DNA from: Clostridia bacterium
GTDB lineage: Bacteria > Bacillota > Clostridia > Lachnospirales > Bianqueaceae
NCBI GenBank assembly: GCA_900764045.1
Contig: CAAFMN010000041.1
Coordinates: forward strand, 1 to 19,458
DNA length: 19,458 nt
Direction of reading: 5' to 3'
Shown here: in pieces, positions 5,728-14,602 of the stretch
How the letters are laid out: the number at the start of each line of letters is the position of its first letter
How positions within the stretch are numbered: the first letter of the stretch is position 1
Position numbers and translations under genes: made by a program
The notes under the pieces: generated by a model
Seen by the model: the letters and a program-made list of their open reading frames with translations, nothing else
Told to the model about the DNA's origin: nothing
Database searches by the model: none

Positions 5728-8301
5728 ATGAAAAGAATTCAGGAGGTACTGGAGAATCAGGGCGGCAACTATATCCTGCCCTTTTTCTGGCAGCACGGAG
5801 AGGATGAAGAGACGCTGCGCGAAGGAATGCGCAGGATCAATGAAGCAGGAATCGGCGCCGTGTGTGTAGAGTCACGGCCCCATCCGGAATATGTCGGCCC
5901 CAAGTGGTGGCAGGACATGGACGTAATTCTGGATGAGGCGCATAAACGAGACATGAAGGTATGGATTCTGGACGACGCGCATTTTCCGACAGGATATATT
6001 AATGGACGGCTGAGTGAATTTCCGCAGGCACGGAAACGCCTGGTGACGCATTATTGTATCGATGTAGTCGGCCCGGCGCCGGATAATTCTTTTGTCATTC
6101 AGTTAAAACCGGAAGAAACGCTTCTGGGTGTGGTCGCGGCGCGCAGAGAGCGCGGCAATATGCGTGTGATGCAGGATCTGATCGATATCAGCGGCAATGT
6201 GCGGGGACAAAGAGTCTATTGGGATGTACCGGAAGGCCTGTGGAGCGTCGTTGTGATCAAGAGTACCTATAATGGTAAGGACAGACAGACGCATGCCAAT
6301 CTGATTGACCGTGATACGGTAAAGCTTTTGCTGGACATCTGCTATGAGCCGCATTGGGAGCATTATCAAAAGGAATTCGGCAAGACGATCATGGGATTTT
6401 TCTCCGATGAGCCGCAGATGGGCAATTGCGGAGGCAGCAGCCTGCCGGGAATCGCGCAGATGGGCAATGATAAGATGCCGTTAAGCTGGTGTGCGCAGTT
6501 GGAGGAAGAGCTGAAGGAAGAGTGGGGACCGCTCTTTTTACAGGTATTGATAGCTTGTTGGTATGATGTGCCGCAGTTTAGTCCGGCGGCGAGACTATCC
6601 TATATGGACCATGTGAGCCGTCTGTTTCAGGAGAATTTCAGTCAGCAGGTGGGGGACTGGTGCCGTGCGCACGGAGTGGAATATATCGGACACATCATTG
6701 AAGATAACGGATCGCACGCAAGGTTGGGCCATGGACCGGGACACTTCTTCCGGGCGCTGTGGGGACAGGATATGTCCGGCGTGGATGTTGTGCTGCAGCA
6801 GATCCGGCCGGGCCTGGAGGATACGCCGTTCTATCGGATTGACGGCGTAGATGTATATAACGGAGAGCTGTTCCATAATATTCTCGCCAAGATGGGCTCC
6901 TCACTGGGGCAGATCGATCCCAAGAAGAAAGGGAGAACCATGTGTGAGATCTTCGGAGCCTACGGATGGTCCGAAGGCTTGAAGCTGATGAAATGGCTGA
7001 CGGATCATATGCTGGTGCGGGGCATCAACTATTTTGTGCCGCATGCCTTTACTATGGCGCAATTCCCGGATCCGGACTGCCCGCCGCACTTCTATGCAAG
7101 GGGAAATAACCCGCAATATCCCTATTTTAAGTATGTGATGAATTATATGAACCGCGTGAGCCACCTGACCAACGGAGGACGCTCGCTGCCCTGTGTGGCG
7201 CTGCTGTATTCCGCGGAGGGAGAGTGGATGGATTATACCAGGAGTCAGCCGCTGGAGAAGGTGGCGCTGGCTCTGAACCGCAGTCAGATTGACTATGAGA
7301 TCGTGCCGGAAGACGTGCTCTGCACTTGCCCGGCGGAGAATGGGACGTTTCAGGTAGGGCAGGAGACACTGAAGGCTCTGATCATCAGCGGCCGTGCCTA
7401 TGTTACGCAGCGGGTGGAAGCCTGGTGTGAAGAAGCGGCTGCAGCCGGAGTACCTATCTTTTATATCGATCAGCAGCCGGCCGTGGTTCGCCCCGGAGCG
7501 GTCGGACAGGCCGTTATGCCGGAACATCCGGTTGGCGAAAAGACGGAGCTTGCGGAACTGGTTGGCAAACTGAAAGCGTTGGGACTGCATGAGATCTCTT
7601 GCGATACACCGGAACCGTATCTGCGCTACTATCATTATAGACAGGATGACGGAGACATGATCCTTTTCTTCAATGAGGATCCGCATAACAGTATAGATAC
7701 CTGGATACAGGTGCCCCTTACCGACGAGCTCTCATGGTATGACGCGTTTGACAATGTTCTGCGCCGTGCGGAGTTGCAAGACGGCAAGGTGCATCTGCGG
7801 CTGACTCCGTACCAGGGAATGATTCTCTGCCAGCATCAGGGGAAATATGCGGCAGAGATGCCGGAGAACCCGCGGCAGATTGCGGAGCCTGAGGAATGGA
7901 GCCTCACCATGATACCGGCAGGCAAGACGGAAGCAATGACGGAGCAAAAACATTTCGCTCTGAAGAATCTTGCGGCGGCGGATCAGTATCCGGACTTTTC
8001 CGGCACGATGATCTACGAGACGGAAGTTGCACTGACGGAGAAGCATCCGACGGTCCAGATCGATCTGGGACGAGTATATGAGACGGTTGAGGTCTGGGTG
8101 AATGGCAAGAGCGTGGGTGTACGTGTCGCACCGCCGTACAGCTTGGTAGTTGACGGAGATCTCTTCATGCAGGGGACAAATCATATTCGGGTAGTGGTCG
8201 TCAATACGCTGGGACACCAGGAGAGTCAAAGAGACCGATTCAGCATGACGATGCCGCAGGAGCCTGTCGGACTGATGGGACCGGTGCGCATTTTAGCATA
8301 A
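5728..8301 (+). CDS. GH106-like cytoplasmic glycoside hydrolase (putative alpha-L-rhamnosidase-type)
   Basis: An 857-residue protein without signal peptide. The N-terminal part reads as a TIM barrel of the kind annotated simply as glycosyl hydrolase and related to GH106: PFFWQHGEDEETL (18-30), GAVCVESRPHPEYVGPKWW (43-61), MKVWILDDAHFPTGY (76-90), GFFSDEPQ (223-230), GHIIEDNG (321-328) and CEIFGAYGWSEGLK (406-419). Glu228, Glu325 and Glu407 are candidates for catalytic residues; which are used is not decided by sequence. Near the C-terminus (about 755-857) is a GH2-like sugar-binding jelly roll (IDLGRVYETVEVWVNGKSVG). A GGGGG ribosome site lies 9 bases before the ATG. The GH95 gene follows after 19 bases, suggesting a joint role on a deoxyhexose-containing oligosaccharide. 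Family membership is likely; the sugar is not known. Confidence 0.7.
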   Translation: MKRIQEVLENQGGNYILPFFWQHGEDEETLREGMRRINEAGIGAVCVESRPHPEYVGPKWWQDMDVILDEAHKRDMKVWILDDAHFPTGYINGRLSEFPQARKRLVTHYCIDVVGPAPDNSFVIQLKPEETLLGVVAARRERGNMRVMQDLIDISGNVRGQRVYWDVPEGLWSVVVIKSTYNGKDRQTHANLIDRDTVKLLLDICYEPHWEHYQKEFGKTIMGFFSDEPQMGNCGGSSLPGIAQMGNDKMPLSWCAQLEEELKEEWGPLFLQVLIACWYDVPQFSPAARLSYMDHVSRLFQENFSQQVGDWCRAHGVEYIGHIIEDNGSHARLGHGPGHFFRALWGQDMSGVDVVLQQIRPGLEDTPFYRIDGVDVYNGELFHNILAKMGSSLGQIDPKKKGRTMCEIFGAYGWSEGLKLMKWLTDHMLVRGINYFVPHAFTMAQFPDPDCPPHFYARGNNPQYPYFKYVMNYMNRVSHLTNGGRSLPCVALLYSAEGEWMDYTRSQPLEKVALALNRSQIDYEIVPEDVLCTCPAENGTFQVGQETLKALIISGRAYVTQRVEAWCEEAAAAGVPIFYIDQQPAVVRPGAVGQAVMPEHPVGEKTELAELVGKLKALGLHEISCDTPEPYLRYYHYRQDDGDMILFFNEDPHNSIDTWIQVPLTDELSWYDAFDNVLRRAELQDGKVHLRLTPYQGMILCQHQGKYAAEMPENPRQIAEPEEWSLTMIPAGKTEAMTEQKHFALKNLAAADQYPDFSGTMIYETEVALTEKHPTVQIDLGRVYETVEVWVNGKSVGVRVAPPYSLVVDGDLFMQGTNHIRVVVVNTLGHQESQRDRFSMTMPQEPVGLMGPVRILA

Positions 8302-8320
8302 GATCCAGGAGGAAACGAGA

Positions 8321-10684
8321 ATGAATGATGTTTTGATGAGTAAGGCGCCCGCCGCGTGGTATAGGGATCTGTGGAGAGAAGCCTATCCGTCGGGCAATGG
8401 TCAGATCGCGATGTTAAGCTATGGGCATGTGGCGGAGGAGACGGTGATCATCAACCATTCGGCACTCTGGCATCATAGCCATAAGATGGAAGTGCCGCAG
8501 CTTCATGGGGCGCTACAGAGAACGCGGGAGCAGATGGATGCGGGAGATCTGTGGAATGCCAACTGGATTATTACCAATGAATTAAAGGAAAAGGGATTCT
8601 CAGCCTCGCTGGGAGCCCCCTTCCCGGTTTGCGCGCTGCATTTTACCAATCATAAGGCAGGCAGCTTTTCTCAGTATCGGCGTAGACTCCATATGGACCG
8701 CGCGGAGATCTGCATGCAGTGGCAGGACGGCGGATATAGCCTTAGCCGGCAGGGATTTGTTTCACGGGTGGATGATATGGTGGTCTGGAAGCTCTACAGT
8801 GAAGCAGAGCAGGATCAGACGATTTCTCTGGCGCTGCATGAGACAGGAGAAGAGGATACGCAGCGGAAAAAGGAAGAGCTGGGAGAGAGTCTCAAAATCT
8901 ATGCCAAGCCGCCTTATATCTACTATGCAGGGACCAATGATGACGGCCTGGATTTTGGAGCGGTCGCCCGAGTGATTACGGATGGACGGTTCACGGAGCA
9001 AGAGGGCGCACTGCGGATTCAGGGCGGTCATGAAGCGTTGGTGCTGGTTAAAGTTTTTGTCCGGAGTCTGGACCGCCGGCAGGATTTCACACGGCTTACT
9101 CGGGAGCTGGAAGCGGTAGAAGCGCCATATGAGGAGCTGCTGGAGAGGCATCGTCCGCTGCATGAAGCCCTCTATCGCTCAGCGGAGCTGGAGCTTGCGG
9201 AGGAGCCGGAGCTTGACGGAGCCTCCAACGAGGAGCTGCTGGAGAGAGCCTATGACGGAGGAGCGCCCAACGCGCTGCTGAATAAGCTGTGGAAGTACGG
9301 ACGGTATCTCATGATCTGCGGAACACGTCCGGGAGCACTGCCATTCCCGTTGTATGGAATCTATCATGGACGGTACTCGATGGCATGGCCCCATAATATG
9401 GCTAATGAAAACACACAGATGATTTATTGGCATGTTCTGGGCGGCGGTCTGGGTTCTCTGTATGAGGCCTTGATCGACTATTATCTGAGCAATATGGAGC
9501 AGTATAGGGATAATGCCCGAAAGCTTTTTGAACTGCCGGGCATCTATATGCCTGCCGGAAGTACGCCGGGCAACGCGGTGCCGAACCAGATTGTTCCGGT
9601 GATCATGAACTGGATCGGCTGTGCCGGATGGATTGCGCAGCATTTTTACAGCTATTATCAGTATACCGGAGATGAGACGCTGTTAAGAGAAAAGATCCTG
9701 CCGTTTATGAAGGAAGCGGCTGATTTTTACGAAGCTTATCTGGTACGGCGGGAGGACGGCTCCTATGTGATCTATCCGTCCGTATCGCCGGAGAATACGC
9801 CCAAGAGCCTGATGCCCAGCGAGGAGTGGGAGCATATGGCCCATCCCTGTCCGTCTGCCTATAACGCGACGATGGATATCGCTATCATCAAGGAGCTTCT
9901 GACCAATCTCTGCGAAGCGGCAGGGAAGACAGGAATGTACGCGGATAAGACGGAGAAGTGGCAGGAGATCATTGATAACCTGCCCAAGTATGAAGCGACA
10001 GAAGACGGAGATATGAGAGAGTGGCAATGGCCGGGCCTGACACAGCGTTATAATCACAGGCATCTCTCCCATATCTACCCCATGTTCCCGGGACGGGAGA
10101 TTGTTAAGGGAGTCGCTCCCAAGGAGCTGACGGATCAGTTTGAGCTGGCAGTGGATAAGCGTCTGCTGGGAGCGCAGACCGGATGGTCGCTGGCTCATAT
10201 GGCGTGCATCAACGCGCGTTTTGAACGTCCGCAAAAGGCCCTGGAGTGTCTGGATATCATGTGCCGGGCGTGTCTGACCAAGAGTTTCTTTACGCTGCAT
10301 AATGACTGGCGCAATATGGGACAGACATTGTATCGGGATAACGGTGCGTTTGCTCCGGTACAGCTGGACGCGTCCATGGGTGTAGTCGGAGCCATGCAGG
10401 AGATGCTGCTCTTCGTGCAGCCGGAGTGTGTAAAGCTGTTGCCGGCTTTACCGGAACGCTGGAACCAGGGAAAAGCCCGGCTGCGGTATATGCAGGGCGA
10501 AGTGGAGATGACCTGGGACAAACAGGCGGGTACGCTTTGCGTCGAATTCCGTCCGGACCGCGCGGCAGAGGTTAAGGTGCTCCTGCCGGAGGAATGGGCG
10601 GCGGGACTGCGTTATGAGGACGGTACTTCCTTTGTAAACGGCAGTGTGCTGAAGCTGGATCATGTGGTTCGGATGCAGCGATGA
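8321..10684 (+). CDS. GH95-family glycosidase (alpha-L-fucosidase/alpha-L-galactosidase type)
   Basis: A 787-residue, signal-less protein of normal GH95 length. GH95 enzymes are inverting exo-glycosidases that remove alpha-1,2-linked L-fucose or L-galactose. The N-terminal beta domain starts with the usual pattern WREAYPSGNGQIAMLSYG (18-35) and INHSALWH. The (alpha/alpha)6 domain has NENTQMIYW (362-370), matching the Asn-x-Asn pair that activates water in the family; PSVSPEN (486-492), whose Glu491 fits the general acid; HLSHIYPMFPGRE (581-593), the best family signature; and QLDASMG (681-687), whose Asp683 fits the Asp working with the Asn pair. So the active site looks complete. AGGAGG lies 8 bases before the ATG. 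The protein should work in the cytoplasm on imported oligosaccharides. Substrate within GH95 is not decided. Confidence 0.85.
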   Translation: MNDVLMSKAPAAWYRDLWREAYPSGNGQIAMLSYGHVAEETVIINHSALWHHSHKMEVPQLHGALQRTREQMDAGDLWNANWIITNELKEKGFSASLGAPFPVCALHFTNHKAGSFSQYRRRLHMDRAEICMQWQDGGYSLSRQGFVSRVDDMVVWKLYSEAEQDQTISLALHETGEEDTQRKKEELGESLKIYAKPPYIYYAGTNDDGLDFGAVARVITDGRFTEQEGALRIQGGHEALVLVKVFVRSLDRRQDFTRLTRELEAVEAPYEELLERHRPLHEALYRSAELELAEEPELDGASNEELLERAYDGGAPNALLNKLWKYGRYLMICGTRPGALPFPLYGIYHGRYSMAWPHNMANENTQMIYWHVLGGGLGSLYEALIDYYLSNMEQYRDNARKLFELPGIYMPAGSTPGNAVPNQIVPVIMNWIGCAGWIAQHFYSYYQYTGDETLLREKILPFMKEAADFYEAYLVRREDGSYVIYPSVSPENTPKSLMPSEEWEHMAHPCPSAYNATMDIAIIKELLTNLCEAAGKTGMYADKTEKWQEIIDNLPKYEATEDGDMREWQWPGLTQRYNHRHLSHIYPMFPGREIVKGVAPKELTDQFELAVDKRLLGAQTGWSLAHMACINARFERPQKALECLDIMCRACLTKSFFTLHNDWRNMGQTLYRDNGAFAPVQLDASMGVVGAMQEMLLFVQPECVKLLPALPERWNQGKARLRYMQGEVEMTWDKQAGTLCVEFRPDRAAEVKVLLPEEWAAGLRYEDGTSFVNGSVLKLDHVVRMQR

Positions 10685-12069
10685 TTACGCCGCTCTTAAA
10701 CAGTCAGGATAAAAAACCGCTGTACGAACAGCTCTATGAATATATAAAGGAAGAGATCCGTTCCGGACGGCTGGCGGCGGGGGAGAGGCTTCCCTCGAAG
10801 AGGATGCTGGCGGCGCATCTGAAGGTCAGCCGGAGTACAGTGGAGATGGCGTATGATCAGCTAGTGAGCGAGGGATATATTCGAGCAAGAGAGCGCAGCG
10901 GCTACTATGTAAGACAGGCGGAGCGCACTTTTGCCATAGGCTGGAGAACACAGAGGATTGTGCCTGAAGCGGAACCGGAGACGGATATGAGGTATGATCT
11001 GCGGACCTCTGGGGTGGACACAGAGAAATTTCCTTTTACAGTATGGGCCAGGCTCATGCGGGATATTCTGAGTGAACAGGGGCAGGAACTGCTGCAGGCA
11101 GGGCCGCCCCAGGGCCTCTATAAGCTGAGGGAGAGTATCAGCCGGTATCTGTATGAATACCGGAGAGTGGACGCGGCGCCGGAACAGATCGTGATTGGTT
11201 CTGGGACGGAATATCTGCTGGGGCTTCTGATTCAGCTTTTAGGAACAGATCAGAAGTATGCGGTGGAGGATCCGGGGTATCCGAGGGTACATCGGGTATT
11301 GCAGAATTATGGAATCCGGCCGGAGCTGATCGCGGTAGACGCGGAAGGACTGGATGTACAGAGCCTTTCCGCAAGCGGGGCGCAGATTGTTCATGTAACG
11401 CCTTCCCATCAGTTCCCAACAGGAGTCGTCATGCAGGCGGACCGGCGGGAGCAGCTGCTGGCGTGGGCTGGAGCCGAACCGGGACGTTATATTCTGGAGG
11501 ATGATTACGACAGCGAGTTCCGCTTTTACGGCAAACCGGCGCCGGCCCTGCAAGGAATGGGGGAACCGGCAAGAGTCGTCTATTTTTATACATTCGCCAA
11601 AAGCCTCGCCCCATCCATGCGAATCAGCTATATGGTGCTGCCGTGGGAGCTGATGAAGAAATGGCAGGAGAGGTTCCGCGGATATTCGTGTTCGGTTCCG
11701 AGTTTTGAACAGTACACCTTGCAGAGGTTTATGGAAGAGGGATACTATGAGAGGCATCTGAACCGGATGAAGACGATATATCGGAGCCGGAGAGATGCGA
11801 TTATGCAGGCGTTGGAGTATCCAGGACTCCGGGGCATCGGAATGGATGCCGGCTTGCACTTTGTGTTGGAAAGCCGGCTGGGACTGTCGGAGGCGGAGTT
11901 GGTCGAGCGGGCCGCCAGAGCAGGCGTCCGAGTGCGGGGACTGTCGGAGTATTATGCCGGAGGACAGGATACAGCGCCCTATCCACGGCTTATTATTGGA
12001 TATGGATCTTATGATGAAGAAGCGCTGAGAACGGCGGCAGGTCTACTGCTGCAGGCATGGAAGGAGTAG
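10681..12069 (+). CDS. MocR/PdxR-type regulator (GntR HTH fused to PLP aminotransferase domain)
   Basis: A 462-residue transcription factor. Residues about 11-77 form a GntR winged helix (PLYEQLYEYIKEEIRSGRL, SRSTVEMAYDQLVSEGYI). The rest is a class I aminotransferase fold: SHQFPTG (242-248), ILEDDYDSEFRFYG (271-284) and YTFAKSLAPSMRISYMVLP (303-321), in which Lys307 should hold PLP and Asp275 or its neighbour the pyridine nitrogen. Known members control vitamin B6, GABA or amino-acid genes, using PLP or its amine adducts as signal. The ATG overlaps the GH95 stop (ATGA), so it is translated with the glycosidases. It may autoregulate the cluster and sense an amino compound linked to it, for example an amino sugar; this is inference. 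No operator was identified. Confidence 0.92.
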   Translation: MITPLLNSQDKKPLYEQLYEYIKEEIRSGRLAAGERLPSKRMLAAHLKVSRSTVEMAYDQLVSEGYIRARERSGYYVRQAERTFAIGWRTQRIVPEAEPETDMRYDLRTSGVDTEKFPFTVWARLMRDILSEQGQELLQAGPPQGLYKLRESISRYLYEYRRVDAAPEQIVIGSGTEYLLGLLIQLLGTDQKYAVEDPGYPRVHRVLQNYGIRPELIAVDAEGLDVQSLSASGAQIVHVTPSHQFPTGVVMQADRREQLLAWAGAEPGRYILEDDYDSEFRFYGKPAPALQGMGEPARVVYFYTFAKSLAPSMRISYMVLPWELMKKWQERFRGYSCSVPSFEQYTLQRFMEEGYYERHLNRMKTIYRSRRDAIMQALEYPGLRGIGMDAGLHFVLESRLGLSEAELVERAARAGVRVRGLSEYYAGGQDTAPYPRLIIGYGSYDEEALRTAAGLLLQAWKE

Positions 12070-12073
12070 AAAA

Positions 12074-13096
12074 ATGAAAAAAATCCGTTTGGGTAAGACA
12101 GAACTGATGGTCGGCGCATCGTCATTCGGGGCACTGCCGGTACAGCGGCTCAGCACAGAAGACGCATGTAAGCTGTTAAGAAAAGCGTATGAGCTGGGAA
12201 TGAATTATTTTGATACAGCGCACAGCTATACAGACAGTGAAGAGAAGATCGGCCTGGCGCTCAGCGATGTGCGCAAGGATATCATCATCTCGACCAAGAG
12301 TCCGGCCAAGGATAAAAAGACGCTTCTGGAACAGGTGCAGATGAGTCTGGAACGCATGAAGACGGACTATATCGATATTCTTCAGCTGCATAATCCGGAT
12401 GTTCTGCCGGATCCGGAAGATCCGGACAGCACCTATGGCGGACTGTTGGAAGCCAAGAAAAAGGGTTGGGTACGCCATATCGGCATTACCAATCATAGCT
12501 TGGCGAGAGCGGTTGCCGCGGTGAAGTCCGGCAAGTATGAGACAATCCAGTATCCTTTTTCTTCACTGGCGACAGATGAGGAGGTCGAGCTGACACGATT
12601 GGCCAAACAGGAGGATGTAGGGTTTATCGCGATGAAAGGACTGTCGGGCGGCTTGATTACCAATGCGGCTACCACGTTTTCATTTATCAAGCAGTATGAC
12701 AATGTGGTTCCGATCTGGGGAATTCAGCGGGAGAGCGAGCTTTTGGAATTTATCGAAATGGAGAAGAATCCGCCGGCCTATGATGACGCGATGAAAGCTT
12801 TGATCGAGAAGGACCGCCGGGAGCTGGCGGGCAACTTCTGCCGTGGCTGCGGTTATTGTAAGCCGTGTCCGGCGCAGATCGATATCCCGACAATGGCGCG
12901 CATGAGCCTGCTTTTGCGGCGCAGTCCGTATCAGAGATATATGACCGAGGAATTCCGGGAGAAGATGCTGGTGATTGAGCAATGTCGGCATTGTGGCGCC
13001 TGCATGTCACGATGTCCCTATCATCTGAATACACCGGAGCTTTTGCAGGAAAATCTGAAAGACTATTTACAGTTTTACGAGGAGCATCATAAGTGA
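12074..13096 (+). CDS. aldo/keto reductase with C-terminal 4Fe-4S ferredoxin-like domain
   Basis: A 340-residue oxidoreductase. The N-terminal AKR barrel has the full tetrad Asp47 and Tyr52 (FDTAHSYTDSE), Lys75 (STKSP) and His106 (LQLHNP), and should use NAD(P)H. The tail carries two Cys clusters, CRGCGYCKPC (256-265) and CRHCGACMSRC (304-314), which fits binding of iron-sulfur clusters and electron exchange with ferredoxin in an anaerobe. This two-part layout is common in Clostridia and has no fixed substrate. Its AAGGAG ribosome site overlaps the stop region of the MocR gene, 4 bases upstream of the ATG end-to-start gap. Context suggests reduction or oxidation of a sugar or aldehyde released by the glycosidases, which is inference. 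Confidence 0.9.
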   Translation: MKKIRLGKTELMVGASSFGALPVQRLSTEDACKLLRKAYELGMNYFDTAHSYTDSEEKIGLALSDVRKDIIISTKSPAKDKKTLLEQVQMSLERMKTDYIDILQLHNPDVLPDPEDPDSTYGGLLEAKKKGWVRHIGITNHSLARAVAAVKSGKYETIQYPFSSLATDEEVELTRLAKQEDVGFIAMKGLSGGLITNAATTFSFIKQYDNVVPIWGIQRESELLEFIEMEKNPPAYDDAMKALIEKDRRELAGNFCRGCGYCKPCPAQIDIPTMARMSLLLRRSPYQRYMTEEFREKMLVIEQCRHCGACMSRCPYHLNTPELLQENLKDYLQFYEEHHK

Positions 13097-13734
13097 AGCA
13101 TAGGATTATAAGCGTTTTGATCATGTTGGCAGTATGGACCGTGCCTGTATTCGCGCAGGATAATACGATCGCGATCGGAGCCATCCGAGCGACCTTGACA
13201 TTGCCGGAAGGATGGGAAAGAATAGAGAACGAGGAGACATTGCTCTCGGCACAGAGTCCCCGAGGGACTCTGATGACTCTCAGTGTCCAGAACGGAGATG
13301 TCAGTAAAAGCCAGTGGAATCTGGACCTCTATGAGGATTCTGAGTGTGAGAAGTTGGAAGACTCGCTGGTGGAGACTCTGGGCAAAGGCGGCTATGAGAA
13401 TGTAGAAGGAAGTCTTATGAAGCAGGACGGTGTCAAATGGCTGCGCTTTGCGTGGGAGACGTCGGGAGAGGAAGGACAGAGGTACGGCGTACAGTATTAT
13501 ACGGCAATGAATGGGCAGGCCATCACGGCGGCTTTTACCTCGGATCAGAAGCTAGAGGCAGAGGAGCTGGAGGAGATCGATGAAATCATTGCCAGCGTGC
13601 ATTTCGCAGAGATCCAGGAGCGACCGGCCAAATCAGAGAATGACTGGACAGTACGTATCATATGGATATCGCTGCTGATCGTGGCGGGACTTGTGACTTA
13701 TATGATTACAACCCGCAGGCAGAAAAAGAGGTGA
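13093..13734 (+). CDS. secreted, C-terminally membrane-anchored protein, PsbP/DcrB-like (unknown function)
   Basis: A 213-residue protein starting with GTG that overlaps the preceding stop (GTGA). It has a signal peptide (about 1-21, MKHRIISVLIMLAVWTVPVFA), an external domain, and a C-terminal membrane helix (about 187-205) followed by a positive tail RRQKKR, so the domain faces outside. The domain pattern (LTLPEGWERI at 35-44, then a strand-rich stretch ending in an amphipathic helix EELEEIDEIIASVHF at 157-171) resembles the PsbP/DcrB fold, which often appears in small surface proteins of Firmicutes. No enzyme motif is visible. Role in the cluster is unknown; the resemblance is by eye only. 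Confidence 0.75.
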   Translation: MKHRIISVLIMLAVWTVPVFAQDNTIAIGAIRATLTLPEGWERIENEETLLSAQSPRGTLMTLSVQNGDVSKSQWNLDLYEDSECEKLEDSLVETLGKGGYENVEGSLMKQDGVKWLRFAWETSGEEGQRYGVQYYTAMNGQAITAAFTSDQKLEAEELEEIDEIIASVHFAEIQERPAKSENDWTVRIIWISLLIVAGLVTYMITTRRQKKR

Positions 13735-13739
13735 GTGCA

Positions 13740-13910
13740 GTGCAGTGTGAATATTGCGCCAATTACGTGTATGATGAGCTGGGACAGTACTATACCTGTC
13801 TTGTCAACATGGATGAGGACGAAATGGAACGGTTTTTGGCAGATCGAAACGGGGGCTGTCCGTATTATCAGTCCGATGATGAATATCAAGTTGTAAAACA
13901 CCAGATGTAA
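13740..13910 (+). CDS. small Cys-containing protein (DUF6472-like)
   Basis: A 56-residue acidic protein. It carries four cysteines: CEYC at 3-6, then one in YTCLVNMDEDEMERF and one in GGCPYY, a spacing that could hold a metal ion. I remember near-identical small proteins (CxxC...YVCxxxLDEDEM...CPYF...DEY) across Lachnospiraceae, usually called DUF6472; the name is from memory. I chose GTG 13740 because AGGTGA (13729-13734) lies five bases before it; GTG 13731, which overlaps the previous stop, is the alternative and adds three residues. Function unknown. Confidence 0.75.
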   Translation: MQCEYCANYVYDELGQYYTCLVNMDEDEMERFLADRNGGCPYYQSDDEYQVVKHQM

Positions 13911-13919
13911 GGGAGCACC

Positions 13920-14543
13920 ATGAATAATATAAAATCAATCATTGCCAAAAATATCACCGATCTGCGCCGGGCCAAGGGACTTACTCAGCTTGAGCTTGCC
14001 GAGCAGCTTAATTACTCCGATAAAGCGGTCTCCAAATGGGAGCGCGCGGAATCGATGCCGGATATTTCTGTATTAGTAGAAATAGCGGATTTATTTGATG
14101 TGCCGCTGGATTACCTGGTGCGTGCGGAGCATCCCAAAAAGGAAATACAGCCTTCAGAGGACGCGAATGAAATGTCCTTCCTGTACAGAAAAGGATATAT
14201 CAGCGGAATATCCATACTGTTGGTATGGCTTATCGCTGTATTGGTTTATGTGCTCATCAGTTTTTTCGCAAAAGACGCGCACTCTCAGTGGCTGTCATTT
14301 GTCTACGCCATCCCGGTCTCCGCGATTGTATGGCTGGTGTTTAACAGTATCTGGTTCAACCCGCGCCTGAATTATTTTATTGTCTCACTTTTAATGTGGT
14401 CACTTTTTTTGAGCATACAATTAACACTGTTTTCCCTGAATATCAAAGCCGGGCTGATTTATCTGCTCGGGATTCCGGGACAGATTATCATCATCCTGTG
14501 GGCACTGATAAAAAAGCCCAGAAAACAGGAAGAACTTGCCTGA
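13920..14543 (+). CDS. XRE-family HTH regulator with four membrane helices
   Basis: A 207-residue protein. Residues about 6-65 are a Cro/C1-type helix-turn-helix (LTQLELAEQLNYSDKAVSKWE, with recognition helix near 32-42, DISVLVEIADLFDVPLDYL). After a short linker come four hydrophobic helices, roughly 92-116, 124-146, 151-173 and 177-197, and a basic end. Such one-component membrane regulators are common in Firmicutes and would bind DNA at the membrane while sensing the envelope. GGGAG lies five bases before the ATG, and the gene follows the small Cys-rich gene by 9 bases, so it is the last gene of the cluster. Target genes are unknown. Confidence 0.9.
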   Translation: MNNIKSIIAKNITDLRRAKGLTQLELAEQLNYSDKAVSKWERAESMPDISVLVEIADLFDVPLDYLVRAEHPKKEIQPSEDANEMSFLYRKGYISGISILLVWLIAVLVYVLISFFAKDAHSQWLSFVYAIPVSAIVWLVFNSIWFNPRLNYFIVSLLMWSLFLSIQLTLFSLNIKAGLIYLLGIPGQIIIILWALIKKPRKQEELA

Positions 14544-14554
14544 TACATTTCTTG

Positions 14555-14587
14555 AAGCCCGCAAACCTTGAAAACACGGGCTTTTTT
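14555..14587 (+). terminator. intrinsic terminator after the glycosidase cluster
   Basis: AAGCCCG (14555-14561) pairs with CGGGCTT (14577-14583) across a 15-base loop and is followed by TTTT. It lies 12 bases after the XRE stop codon. Confidence 0.8.
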
Positions 14588-14602
14588 GCACAACTCTCCT
14601 GC

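Noticed and set aside
6901..7686. 261-residue minus-strand open frame inside the GH106-like gene
   Set aside because: Antisense shadow of a real gene with His/Arg-rich, featureless protein and no promoter or ribosome site.
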